A stretch of DNA of 14,476 bases. Origin: Thalassiosira profunda. Taxonomy: Eukaryota > Bacillariophyta > Thalassiosirophyceae > Thalassiosirales > Thalassiosiraceae. Shown one piece after another: positions 1-7,805 of the stretch. Every line of letters begins with the position of its first letter. Position 1 is the first letter of the stretch. A program made the position numbers and the translations under genes. The notes under the pieces were generated by a model that had not been told where the DNA came from, searched no databases, and was given only the letters and a program-made list of their open reading frames with translations. Where the stretch lies: the NCBI GenBank assembly GCA_036939355.1, contig JALLAP010000306.1, positions 1 through 14,476 on the forward strand. The letters run 5' to 3'.

Positions 1-776
1 TCAAGCTCAAGCATGTTGTGCGTTGGCCTGGATGTCACTCTGTCCAACCACCGTTTAGACTTCTTCTCATCGACCTTGAAGCCGTGCAATCCTCTTTCGT
101 AGCAACGTCCCAGTGTGTACGCCGCGAAGTCTTTGGCAGCAGGGATGATGATGGTTGGACACATCTGATGTGCACGTCAATAAAACGGCAAACAAAAGTA
201 CACACCTTTGGCATCGGCATTTGCTCCCTGATTGGCCACATCGACGAGGGCCTCGTATCCATCCTCCCAATCGCTCTTGCAGCCGACTCCTGCGACGAGA
301 CAGTAGCCCAAGTAAGCCTTTCCCATGTCGTCGTCTTGATCTGCGGCCTGTTTGCACCAATTGTATCCCTGAGCTCTGTCCCGCGCAACGCCTTGCTCTC
401 CAAACAGGTACCACTTGGCAAGTGCCACCATACTTTCGACGTCTCCCTGACGGGCATTCTTTTTGGTAGCGGCAATGAGGTCATCAACAGATGATTTGCC
501 TGGCTGTTTGCCGGCCCATGCACCGAGGATGTCGCCTTCCAGCCCATCACAGGCTGCTATTTCTCGGATGGTCTGTTCTATTGCGAGCGAGCGCATCGTT
601 GCCGTCCCCATCGGCCTGCCAGTCATCGGCGAGATGAGCTCCTTAGACCCGTCACCAATGAAAGTTTCAATACAGCTGCGACAGTAGATGAATCCATCCT
701 CGGTGAGGCGAGGGTCATCGGCGAGCACGTGGCATAGGGGACAAATGAAATCAACTGCCAATGCGTTGGGATCCAT
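1..776 (-). CDS. U-box / Sel1-repeat protein, partial (runs off left edge)
   Basis: Exon 1 is 776-206 and exon 2 is 130-1, joined by a 75-bp GT-AG intron (205-131). The protein starts MDPNALAVDF and has a U-box/RING-like domain at about residues 10-70, with CPLC, DGFIYCRSC and the loop SPMTGRPMG. Sel1-type helical repeats follow, with signatures such as GDVESMVALAKWYLFG and KAYLGYCLVAGVG. After the intron the frame continues as FAAYTLGRCYERGLHGFKVD, a good Sel1 continuation, and this fixes the acceptor. By family knowledge, U-box proteins are E3 ubiquitin ligases that bind E2 through this domain, and Sel1 repeats bind partner proteins. The substrate is unknown. The start is supported by a matching N-terminus in the divergent paralogue that begins at 1008. 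The C-terminus lies outside the window, so a Stc1-like tail as in the paralogue cannot be excluded. Confidence 0.85.
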
Positions 777-1007
777 CGCTCATGTCGCATACTATCACAA
801 GCCGCGCCGCACTCTCCGCCGAGGGGCTAGATCGCATCATAACGGTAGAATGTGCATCTAGCGTGGCGCCTCTTTGGCATGATTGCATTGCAGCGGCAGT
901 TCACGCAAAACTCTGGTGGGTGTGCGTCCTCTCTGAAAATTTCACGCAAAGAGGAAAGCCAGATGCCGACGCTCAAACTCACAGCCATCTCTGCAATCTC
1001 AGCCGCC
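777..1007. promoter_or_regulatory. Divergent intergenic region of the two U-box/Sel1 genes
   Basis: A 231-bp gap separates the two divergent start codons, so it must hold both promoters and 5' leaders. I see no TATA box or other motif that I can assign. Open frames crossing it (for example the GTG-initiated extension from 852) look like leader sequence and not like conserved protein. Confidence 0.55.
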
Positions 1008-2594
1008 ATGGACTCTAACGCAATAGCCGCTAAGCTGCTCTGCCGAAAAAGCAACACCCTCCCGCTCGATCCAGTTGTAGCAAGTGACGGGCTCATATAT
1101 GAGAGAAGCATAGCAGAAGATCGTGCTGTCCATCCTTCACCCCAAATCAAGGAGGTCATCGAAATGCTCGTCACCAGCGGCAGCGTCGACGATAAATATC
1201 TTGGAAGATGGCCAGAAGAGCTTCAGAGGAGGAAGTTTTTGCGCCTCAATGCGGACGCCGAATCGGGAGACGTCGATAGTATGGTAAAGCTTGGAGAGCT
1301 TTGCATGAGAGGCGATGGCACCGAGAAGGATGAGGAAGAAGGGTATCGATGGTTCAGCTTGGCTTCGGAGGAGGACAGTGGGCTTGGGACATCCAAACAG
1401 GCCGACTGTCTCATAGCAGGGCGGGGCGTGCAGCGCGATGTAACGCAAGCGCATAGAATCCTCGTCGAATCCGCAGGCGAACACAAAGACCCAGTGCCAG
1501 CGTTGGCGCGACTGTGGTGCTTGTACAGCGAGGGAGCCCAAGGGTTTGAGCTCAATGAGTCGAAGGCAACCAAGCACCTGAAGAAGCTGATGGAGAGATG
1601 TCCAGAGCTCGACGACGCCGACCTTCAACGGATGAAACTCGACATCCTGGAGAAGATTCGCCCTGTTGTGCCACCGACGGCCGGCTCTCTTCCCGTAGAT
1701 GAGCTCGAGTATGACAATACTGTTGATTACTCCGAAGACGTCTCTACCATTGGCGGTGTGTTCGACGATCAGGCGCCGTCACAGGAGGAAAGCGAGCGAA
1801 TCGATAGGATGCCAACAGTCCCAGAAATCTCTCCCGAGGGAGATTCTGACGAAGACAAGGAAACTTCTATCCCTGTCGTGGGAGCAGAAGTAACAGCGCC
1901 TTCTGCGTCCCACAGTACACCCTCTGACTTGACGAAACAGGATGGCAGTGCCTCTGAGACCCCTTGTTTGGAAGGCAGCGAAGCAGAGAGCGGCACGCCC
2001 GTACCGGCCACTGAACAGGAAGATTTAGTCACCGAAAGCACGTCGCAGGGAGGCAAGACCCAGAGCGGTGTCGTTGCCGAGGAAAGCAAAGATGACGATT
2101 CATCTTCAGCCAGCCCTGTTGAGACCAGCGAGAAAGAAGCCAGTCCAACTGGCACTGTCTGTAAGCAATGCTCGGCGTGCAACCTTTTCAAACCACGTGA
2201 CGCTTTCTCGGCATCGCAATGGAAAGCTGGAGCTAGAAAGTGCACCACGTGCTCCACGCCAAAGGACGCAAAGGCGGCGGAGGAGAACCGCGGCCAACTA
2301 ATGCCTGCTACCTCTGCGCATCGCAAAGCGTGTGCCGAGTGCGGCCAATCGAAACCTCAGGGAGACTTCACCGCCTCTCAATGGAAACGTCGCGTGGGGA
2401 CAGGGAGATGCACTCAATGTGTCTCAACGTGCATTCAATGGCAGTCTGGCTCCGTCGCCTCCTCTCTTCAGACAAAGGCATGTGCTGGATGTGGCACCAG
2501 CAAGACGCACGCCGATTTTTCGCCCAACCAATGGAGAAAGGGCGCCGGAATCGGGCGCTGCAAGGGCTGTGTCCAGAAAAGCTTGGCAAGATAA
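1008..2594 (+). CDS. Degenerate U-box / Sel1 protein with three C-terminal Stc1-like zinc modules
   Basis: Single exon, 528 residues. I chose the ATG at 1008 because its context is GCCGCCATGG and the N-terminus MDSNAIA matches MDPNALA of the divergent paralogue. The longer open frame back to 852 begins with GTG. Residues about 10-50 align with a U-box (DPVVASDGLIYERS, then VHPSPQIKEVIEMLV), but the middle of the domain, including the usual SPxT loop, is absent. Sel1-like repeats occupy about 80-195 (GDVDSMVKLGELCMRGDG). A long acidic Ser/Thr/Glu-rich linker runs to about 380. Three copies of a C-x2-C ... F(S/T)xxQW ... C-x2-C module follow at about 384-417, 439-472 and 489-520. They match the pattern of the Stc1 domain, a LIM-like zinc fold known from fission yeast heterochromatin factor Stc1. 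Domain calls are from motif recognition. Function is unknown; ubiquitin-ligase activity is doubtful given the shortened U-box. Confidence 0.85.
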   Translation: MDSNAIAAKLLCRKSNTLPLDPVVASDGLIYERSIAEDRAVHPSPQIKEVIEMLVTSGSVDDKYLGRWPEELQRRKFLRLNADAESGDVDSMVKLGELCMRGDGTEKDEEEGYRWFSLASEEDSGLGTSKQADCLIAGRGVQRDVTQAHRILVESAGEHKDPVPALARLWCLYSEGAQGFELNESKATKHLKKLMERCPELDDADLQRMKLDILEKIRPVVPPTAGSLPVDELEYDNTVDYSEDVSTIGGVFDDQAPSQEESERIDRMPTVPEISPEGDSDEDKETSIPVVGAEVTAPSASHSTPSDLTKQDGSASETPCLEGSEAESGTPVPATEQEDLVTESTSQGGKTQSGVVAEESKDDDSSSASPVETSEKEASPTGTVCKQCSACNLFKPRDAFSASQWKAGARKCTTCSTPKDAKAAEENRGQLMPATSAHRKACAECGQSKPQGDFTASQWKRRVGTGRCTQCVSTCIQWQSGSVASSLQTKACAGCGTSKTHADFSPNQWRKGAGIGRCKGCVQKSLAR

Positions 2595-2674
2595 GTCGTT
2601 GCCGAGGTAGAGATCTGTCGAGCTTCCAGAGAGTGCAGAGATCGGACTCTCTCGGCCAACGTAAAACGCAAAGT

Positions 2675-4705
2675 CTACGAGCCCTTGACGTACGCATTCC
2701 GCACACTGAATCCTTCACCACTGGATACCAGCAAATCGTCGCCAACTTTCCCTTTCACCCAAAAAGTGCCCTCTTTTGCGTCTTCTGACGCATCAGGTCT
2801 AAACTCGGCGCGTCCAATCTTTAGACCGATGTGTTGGTTGATCTCATCACCAGTATTCATGATGTTATTGCTTTCGTACCGCGTGCCATCGCTTAGGACA
2901 CCATGCATTGTCGCGGACTCCACATGCCCAGTTGTTTGGCCAAATCGAACTAACGTCTCACTGAGAGCAACCGTCAAGATGAGACTGAGATACAATTACA
3001 CTGGATAAGATAGCTTTGTAGTTGACCACTCACCTAACAGCGACCTCTCCACGCCCACTCGTTGCAGACCCTCGACCAAGACTAGCACTTTCTTTGCAAG
3101 CAAAGCCATTGAGAGTGACAAACTTCGCATCTCCCGAAAAGCTAGTGTCCGAGGGTATTATCCAAAGTTTGTGTGCGTCTTCTTCTCGCGACAACTGTAT
3201 TGGCCAGGGCGCGTCTCCAACGGGCTGATGGCCCGAGATTATGATCTGCAGCCCTTCCCGCTGGAACAATTGACGCAGTTTTTCGATAGCCTCATCGCTG
3301 CCAAACAGGTCCTCTCGTGGCAATCCATTCTTCATCCACGAGTTGTATACGCAAGAGTAGGTTCTTTTTCGATCGGGCAGTGTGTTCATGCCGTATTGCA
3401 TCAAGTCTCCAAACATCTCTCCAGCTAGCGTCGTGTTGTTGTAGCCTCCTTCCGTTGCCCAGACCCCACACAAGCAATCCTGCGATGGATATCCTTGGCA
3501 GTATTCCTGGTATTCTTTCCATCCCAGAACCTGATCCGAAGCAAATGCATTCAATTCAGCGATCCATTCAGTCAATGAATCGCAGGTTGTTTTTGTTGCA
3601 TCGCCGTTGGTTGGCTTCCTCCACGGAGCAGGATAACAAAAGGAGGAGTCATCACCACTCGATGCCAAGGGAAGTGCTCCATGCAGGTATAACACCGGCC
3701 CAAAGTGAATGGCCAGCTTGGCCCGAGCGAGGTCTTGCGGCAAACTGGCTGTGAGGAAAGTCGAAAGAGACAATTCACGATGAATGCAACGTTCCACGTA
3801 CATTGGCTCATGATGCCAGAGACTGGGTTGCAAGAGCGGATGTATGACCATGCCACCTCTTCATCAGTCACTGAAACGCCCTCTGCATCTTCGTTAGTGC
3901 TCGGAGATACTGCCATCTCATTTGCAATAGCAATGCGCTCTCTTGCCAGCTCCTTTCGACGCAACTCAAATGCATCCACGCTCCCCATCGTTCGTCGGAG
4001 CATAAACTTCAATCGTTCCGCTGCACTTTCATTCGGAACCTGGTTGTCAAGATCTGCAGGCAGCCCCTCGCGCAGTTTTCTATTCAGCCAGTACACTCCG
4101 TCATGGCGTGGCAACCGAATGTCTCCGGCATCGCTTCCCACTCCCAGCTCGTCCACAATCCTCATTTTGTTGATGTCTCTATTTCCCATGATGAAATGCA
4201 CACGATTGGGGTACCTCCTTTGCAACGATAGCAGTTGGCGTAGCACGTAGAGATCCGCCCCGCCCTTGTCCCAAACATCACCCCCGTACACGAGCATCGA
4301 GTTGTCATCGCCACTATATCTGAAAACCACCTCCTTGTCGTACGGAAAGAACTCTTCGTCCCATTCACCCATATTGTATTGCATTCTGCTATTGGATGCA
4401 TCGCATCGTCCGTAGGATGGAGTTGTCGATCGAAATTCCAACAGCTTGGAGTTGCGGACGAATCTATCGAAGTAGGCCCCATCACCCTCGACATCTGTCA
4501 GGAAGGATATGGCGGACGGTTGCAATTGCAACTCTTGCCTGGCGCTCGATGCAAATCGCGTTATAGAGGCAGGTTGCAAAAGCAGGGGAGCTGCGGGGCA
4601 TCCAGACGTCCGTAACTGTTGACATAACTTGGGCTGATGTTGATGGCAGCGCCCGATATGTGCTCTGCCGAGGCGTCGAGCGTGAACCACCGCCGCCGAC
4701 ATCAT
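2675..4705 (-). CDS. Calcineurin-like metallophosphatase (three exons)
   Basis: Exons 4705-3802, 3748-3034 and 2960-2675 give 634 residues. Intron 1 (3801-3749, 53 bp) has donor GTACGT and acceptor TTTCCTCACAG. Intron 2 (3033-2961, 73 bp) has donor GTGAGT and acceptor CTCTCAG. Metallophosphatase motifs appear in order: SFLTDVEGD near residue 71, GGDVWDKGG at 141-149 (GDxxDxG), GNRDINKMR at 174 (GNRD), LYLHG soon after intron 1, and ISGHQPVGD near 470 (GHxP). The first motif has DVE where DxH is usual, so one metal ligand may differ. The N-terminus, about 60 residues rich in Arg, His, Ala and Ser with no acidic residues until about residue 58, resembles an organelle-targeting presequence (inference). 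By family knowledge this is a two-metal phosphoesterase; the substrate is unknown. The gene is convergent with the Stc1-module gene (80 bp apart) and divergent from FANCL. Confidence 0.85.
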
Positions 4706-4921
4706 ACCAATAAGAAATGCCGTTTGTCAGCAGCAGGACGGCACGAAGGGGCGGTGGCCTGGTTGGAAAGCGGGCCAGTGGGCGGCAGGGGACCAGCGGC
4801 GGCGGGTATAGGGGCGGGGGCGCGGCCGGCGATAGGCAAGCGCGGGGTGGCGTATGTACGTCTATCCGTCCTAGCTGGCGCGCGCCGCGCGCTCACACTC
4901 ACAAGAAGTTGCAAATGTGCA
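4706..4921. promoter_or_regulatory. Divergent promoter region, metallophosphatase / FANCL
   Basis: This is a 216-bp GC-rich gap between the two chosen starts, with runs of GGCGGC and GGGGCGGGG. It holds both promoters if FANCL starts at 4922. A purine/pyrimidine-biased stretch is also open in the FANCL frame, so part of it could be coding if FANCL starts further upstream. Confidence 0.45.
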
Positions 4922-6646
4922 ATGGCCCCGCCCATCCTAACCGACGTCTCCCCGGCGCGGCTGGAGTGCACCCTCCACTCGCCGCGGCACCGCTGCCTCC
5001 TCCGGCTGCGGAGCCGTCGCCGCGCGGCGGGGGGCGATGGCGCTGCCGCAGCGGCGGCATCAACCTCGGCATCTCGGGAACGTGGTGCAGACGACGGCTT
5101 GAAGTCTGATGCCGCGTCGGCGCTGGCGGCGCCCGACCCCTCGACGCTGTGCGCGGTTCCCATTGGAGGAGCCGGCGAGGGAAGGGATGAGTCCAAAGAA
5201 AATAGCATTTGGCTCATGCCCAAGTTGTTCCGTGCCGCCCATCCAACAACCAATAGCATGAGCGACGATGATGGCGATGCAATCAGCTCTCTTCCAAAGG
5301 ATCACCCGGTCCACGAACTGGTCAAAATCGCCAGCGACATGGAGGGCCAGCTGAGGGAGCGACTGGGGGATGCCTCCGACGGAGCGATGCGCGATGACAA
5401 CCGCAAAGAAGTGGACCCGTCGACCTGGTTCGGGGCGCAGGAGGCGTTCCTCCGTCGATCGGAGGCCATCCTGCAGGAGCTGCTGTCGGCGGTGGGACAG
5501 CAGCTCCGGAGGGGAGAAGCGAATCGCAGCGGCCAAAGTAGAAAGCGCAAGGCGGCGGAGCGGGGCACAACTGGCTCCGCGTTGGCGCCGCCGCCGCTCA
5601 CTTACTACTCGGCCCTGGTGCACCAACTGCAATCGATCCAGTCTCTGCCGAACGTCACGGACATTTCCCTTTCAAAGGACACTGCTGCTGCTGATACTAG
5701 CGACCAGAATGAACCCGCTGATCTGACACGCGTGTCGGTAACTTGCCTCGACGAAAAGAAACGGAGCCACACATGGCACGCAGAGCTATATCCAAGCATC
5801 GTATTAACGGCCGATCTGCCCTCGGAGTTTGTGCTGGACGACAAGGTACGATTGGAGAGGTGGTGGGAGGACGGAGGCGTTTCCAACCAAGCCGCCACCT
5901 TGCCGAGGATACACGCGCAGTTCGAGGAGGCACTGACCAAGTACCGACCCATCTTCGACGAGCTCGACGATCTGGACGCGCACCTGTGGATTCTCGAGCC
6001 CAGCCTTCCGGCGAGGAGGGACAGCGTCGAGCGAAGGATTGCCCTGTGGGAGGGAGGGGCGAGCATGGCCATCGTGCTGGATCCCGACAATGCTAGGGGC
6101 GTGCCAGTGATGGTGCGATTTTTGGGCGTGACGATGGCGACGATGACGGCCGCTGCGAATGCGACAAACGAGTCGGGCGGACCTGCGAGAGAAGTTGTGG
6201 ATTGGAGGAAGTCGTTCGCCACCTTTGTTTCCGAGGAGGACGAGGGGAAACCGGATGCAAAGTCCAGCAAGGAGACCCCTGCCACCGAGCAATCGAATCA
6301 AAAGCGCTGGTCCGAGGGTCGGAGCGTGCGCGAAAATCTCGAGCTGTGGTTCGGGGCGCCCCTGCCTTCTCCGTTGTCGGAATCGACGGAGAAGAGCGAC
6401 TTCCTTGTGGAGTGTGGCATCTGCTACATGCACCGCCTGCCAACCGAAGATGAAAGCGAAGAAGGTCCTCTGCCGGAAGCAAAGTGTGGCAATCCCAGCT
6501 GCAATCGGGCTTATCACGAGACGTGTCTGTTCGAGTGGCTGCATTCTCTGCCAACCGCTCGAGTGAGCTTCGATCGGATCTTCGGGAGTTGTCCCTACTG
6601 CTGCGAGGCGGTGTCGGTGAAGATTATGAATGCAGGGTCTGGATAG
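4922..6646 (+). CDS. FANCL: FANCL, Fanconi anaemia E3 ubiquitin ligase
   Basis: Single exon, 574 residues from the ATG at 4922. The C-terminal RING (about 497-560) carries the FANCL signature: ECGICYMHRL, then CNRAYHETCLFEWLHSLPTA, SFDRIFGSCPYC and VSVKI. The central region matches the FANCL UBC-RWD fold, notably DELDDLDAHLWILEP followed by RRIALWEGG and VDPD-like LDPDN. In the Fanconi pathway FANCL works with the E2 UBE2T to monoubiquitinate FANCD2 and FANCI during interstrand crosslink repair in the nucleus. The protein is longer than the roughly 375 residues of the human protein because of an Ala/Arg-rich, low-complexity N-terminal half; an ELF domain is not clear there. The start is uncertain. 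The open frame reaches back to 4637, but that overlaps the coding start of the divergent phosphatase. A later ATG at 5254 (MSDDDGDA) is also possible. An out-of-frame ATG lies 6 bp upstream of 4922. Confidence 0.9.
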   Translation: MAPPILTDVSPARLECTLHSPRHRCLLRLRSRRRAAGGDGAAAAAASTSASRERGADDGLKSDAASALAAPDPSTLCAVPIGGAGEGRDESKENSIWLMPKLFRAAHPTTNSMSDDDGDAISSLPKDHPVHELVKIASDMEGQLRERLGDASDGAMRDDNRKEVDPSTWFGAQEAFLRRSEAILQELLSAVGQQLRRGEANRSGQSRKRKAAERGTTGSALAPPPLTYYSALVHQLQSIQSLPNVTDISLSKDTAAADTSDQNEPADLTRVSVTCLDEKKRSHTWHAELYPSIVLTADLPSEFVLDDKVRLERWWEDGGVSNQAATLPRIHAQFEEALTKYRPIFDELDDLDAHLWILEPSLPARRDSVERRIALWEGGASMAIVLDPDNARGVPVMVRFLGVTMATMTAAANATNESGGPAREVVDWRKSFATFVSEEDEGKPDAKSSKETPATEQSNQKRWSEGRSVRENLELWFGAPLPSPLSESTEKSDFLVECGICYMHRLPTEDESEEGPLPEAKCGNPSCNRAYHETCLFEWLHSLPTARVSFDRIFGSCPYCCEAVSVKIMNAGSG

Positions 6647-6674
6647 TTGATGAAGATGCAGTTCAATTGGTTTC

Positions 6675-6680
6675 TTTATT
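6675..6680 (-). terminator. Possible AATAAA polyadenylation signal for the four-TM gene
   Basis: On the minus strand AATAAA lies about 100 nt after the stop of the four-TM gene, inside the 130-bp convergent gap with FANCL. Hexamer match only; polyadenylation signals are loose in algae. Confidence 0.3.
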
Positions 6681-6776
6681 ACACGGCAAACAAGATGCAC
6701 GGAAAATATGCAAATGCATTTGATGAAGTTGTTTGGTATTGTTGATGAGTCCCCAAAAGTTGCAGCCATGCCTCTG

Positions 6777-7805
6777 CTAGTAGCCTGGATCCCAAGTCAA
6801 AGCACTCATATCGTCGTATTTTTTCTTCGGCGCGGTCCTCTTTGGACGATATGGTCGTATGGGCTCCGGCTTCCATTCGCCTGCAACCCTCGTAGGACGA
6901 TATGGCCGTATGGGCTCTGGCTTCCAATCCAAATCGAAATCATCCTCCTCCTCTTCTCGCTCTGCCGGCTGGTCACTTGGCGCTCTCTCCAGAGCGTAAT
7001 CTTCCTGCTGGGATGGAATGGTCGACGGATTGGACCGCGACCAATCGTAGGCGCTCGATTCGCGCCGATCTTTCACTGGGGACGGTGCCTGCGCCTTGGC
7101 ACCGGTACCATTCTCGCTCTCCATCCAACTGGGAAGGCTTGCGTCATCGTATGCGCCGTCGTCCTTCTTGGGCCTCGCGGCGAACCCAACCGCCATTGTC
7201 ATCGACACACAATAGCATGCCAGTGACGCGATGCTCATAAACGCTCCTCTGTCGACTTGGCATCCGACAGACCCAGTATATTCATTCGTTTCTTCGTTCA
7301 GCCAATACGCGTCGGAAGTGCACATCTCAATCCCCAAAAAGATACCGAGCTTGGAGCATTCGCACAGGAATGCGCAGATTGTCGAGTAGGCCAGTATATC
7401 CACCAGATGGGGCTCGCTTCTGCACACATTGATCCCGACACTTACAAATGCAATCCCCCCGAATATGATACCGACCAGTGCAAACACTCGCGATATAGTC
7501 CAGCTGGTGTCTTTGTTGATGAACAAATCTTTGTACTCGTCCCCGTCGGAGAAACCCCCAGCATCGCGTGCATCTCCGTAGTTCATGCACCGACCATCAG
7601 GAGCAGCGTAGGATATCAAGCCTATGCCCACCTCGTCGCTGTAATAATTTTGCGGGACGAAGGCGAGGTCCACCGACTGGAATTTGCAATCCAGCGACGA
7701 CATGACGGAGAGGCCGAGGGCCGCTGTGATGAAGACGGCGAGGAGTTTGGGACGCCAGGCAACGCGGCATCGCCCCTCCTCGTCGGACATGCTGCCCTTG
7801 GCCAT
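6777..7805 (-). CDS. Four-transmembrane protein with Pro/Arg-rich repeat tail
   Basis: Single exon, 342 residues from the ATG at 7805; another ATG follows 15 bp later. Four hydrophobic segments are visible: KLLAVFITAALGLSVM near residues 20-35, VFALVGIIFGGIAFVSVGI, ILAYSTICAFLCECSKLGIF, and SIASLACYCVSMTMAVGF. The two loops between helices 1-2 and 3-4 each contain cysteines (for example MCTSDAYW and VGCQVDRG), which may pair outside the membrane. The long C-terminal tail is acidic and then carries two copies of KPEPIRPYRP, each followed by a basic patch, before ending in DPGY. I recognise the 4-TM pattern as common in diatoms but know no function for it. The gene is convergent with FANCL. No enzyme motif is seen. 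Confidence 0.75.
   Translation of the reverse strand: MAKGSMSDEEGRCRVAWRPKLLAVFITAALGLSVMSSLDCKFQSVDLAFVPQNYYSDEVGIGLISYAAPDGRCMNYGDARDAGGFSDGDEYKDLFINKDTSWTISRVFALVGIIFGGIAFVSVGINVCRSEPHLVDILAYSTICAFLCECSKLGIFLGIEMCTSDAYWLNEETNEYTGSVGCQVDRGAFMSIASLACYCVSMTMAVGFAARPKKDDGAYDDASLPSWMESENGTGAKAQAPSPVKDRRESSAYDWSRSNPSTIPSQQEDYALERAPSDQPAEREEEEDDFDLDWKPEPIRPYRPTRVAGEWKPEPIRPYRPKRTAPKKKYDDMSALTWDPGY

Noticed and set aside
165..205. Alternative 41-bp intron ending CACATCAG in the left U-box gene
   Set aside because: It gives a frame without Sel1 character, while the acceptor at 131 gives a clear Sel1 continuation.
852..1007. N-terminal extension of the Stc1-module protein
   Set aside because: The frame opens with GTG, has no similarity to the paralogue's N-terminus, and the ATG at 1008 has an ideal context and matching first residues.
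1769..2326. 185-codon minus-strand open frame opposite the acidic linker
   Set aside because: It is a shadow of Ser/Glu-rich coding sequence, with no conserved motif, and crosses the Stc1-like module DNA.
4637..4921. N-terminal extension of FANCL
   Set aside because: It overlaps the coding start of the divergent phosphatase and has Arg/Gly/Ala composition expected of GC-rich leader DNA. It is not fully excluded.
5605..6769. Long minus-strand frames opposite FANCL
   Set aside because: They lie antisense to well-supported URD and RING coding sequence and show no recognisable family.
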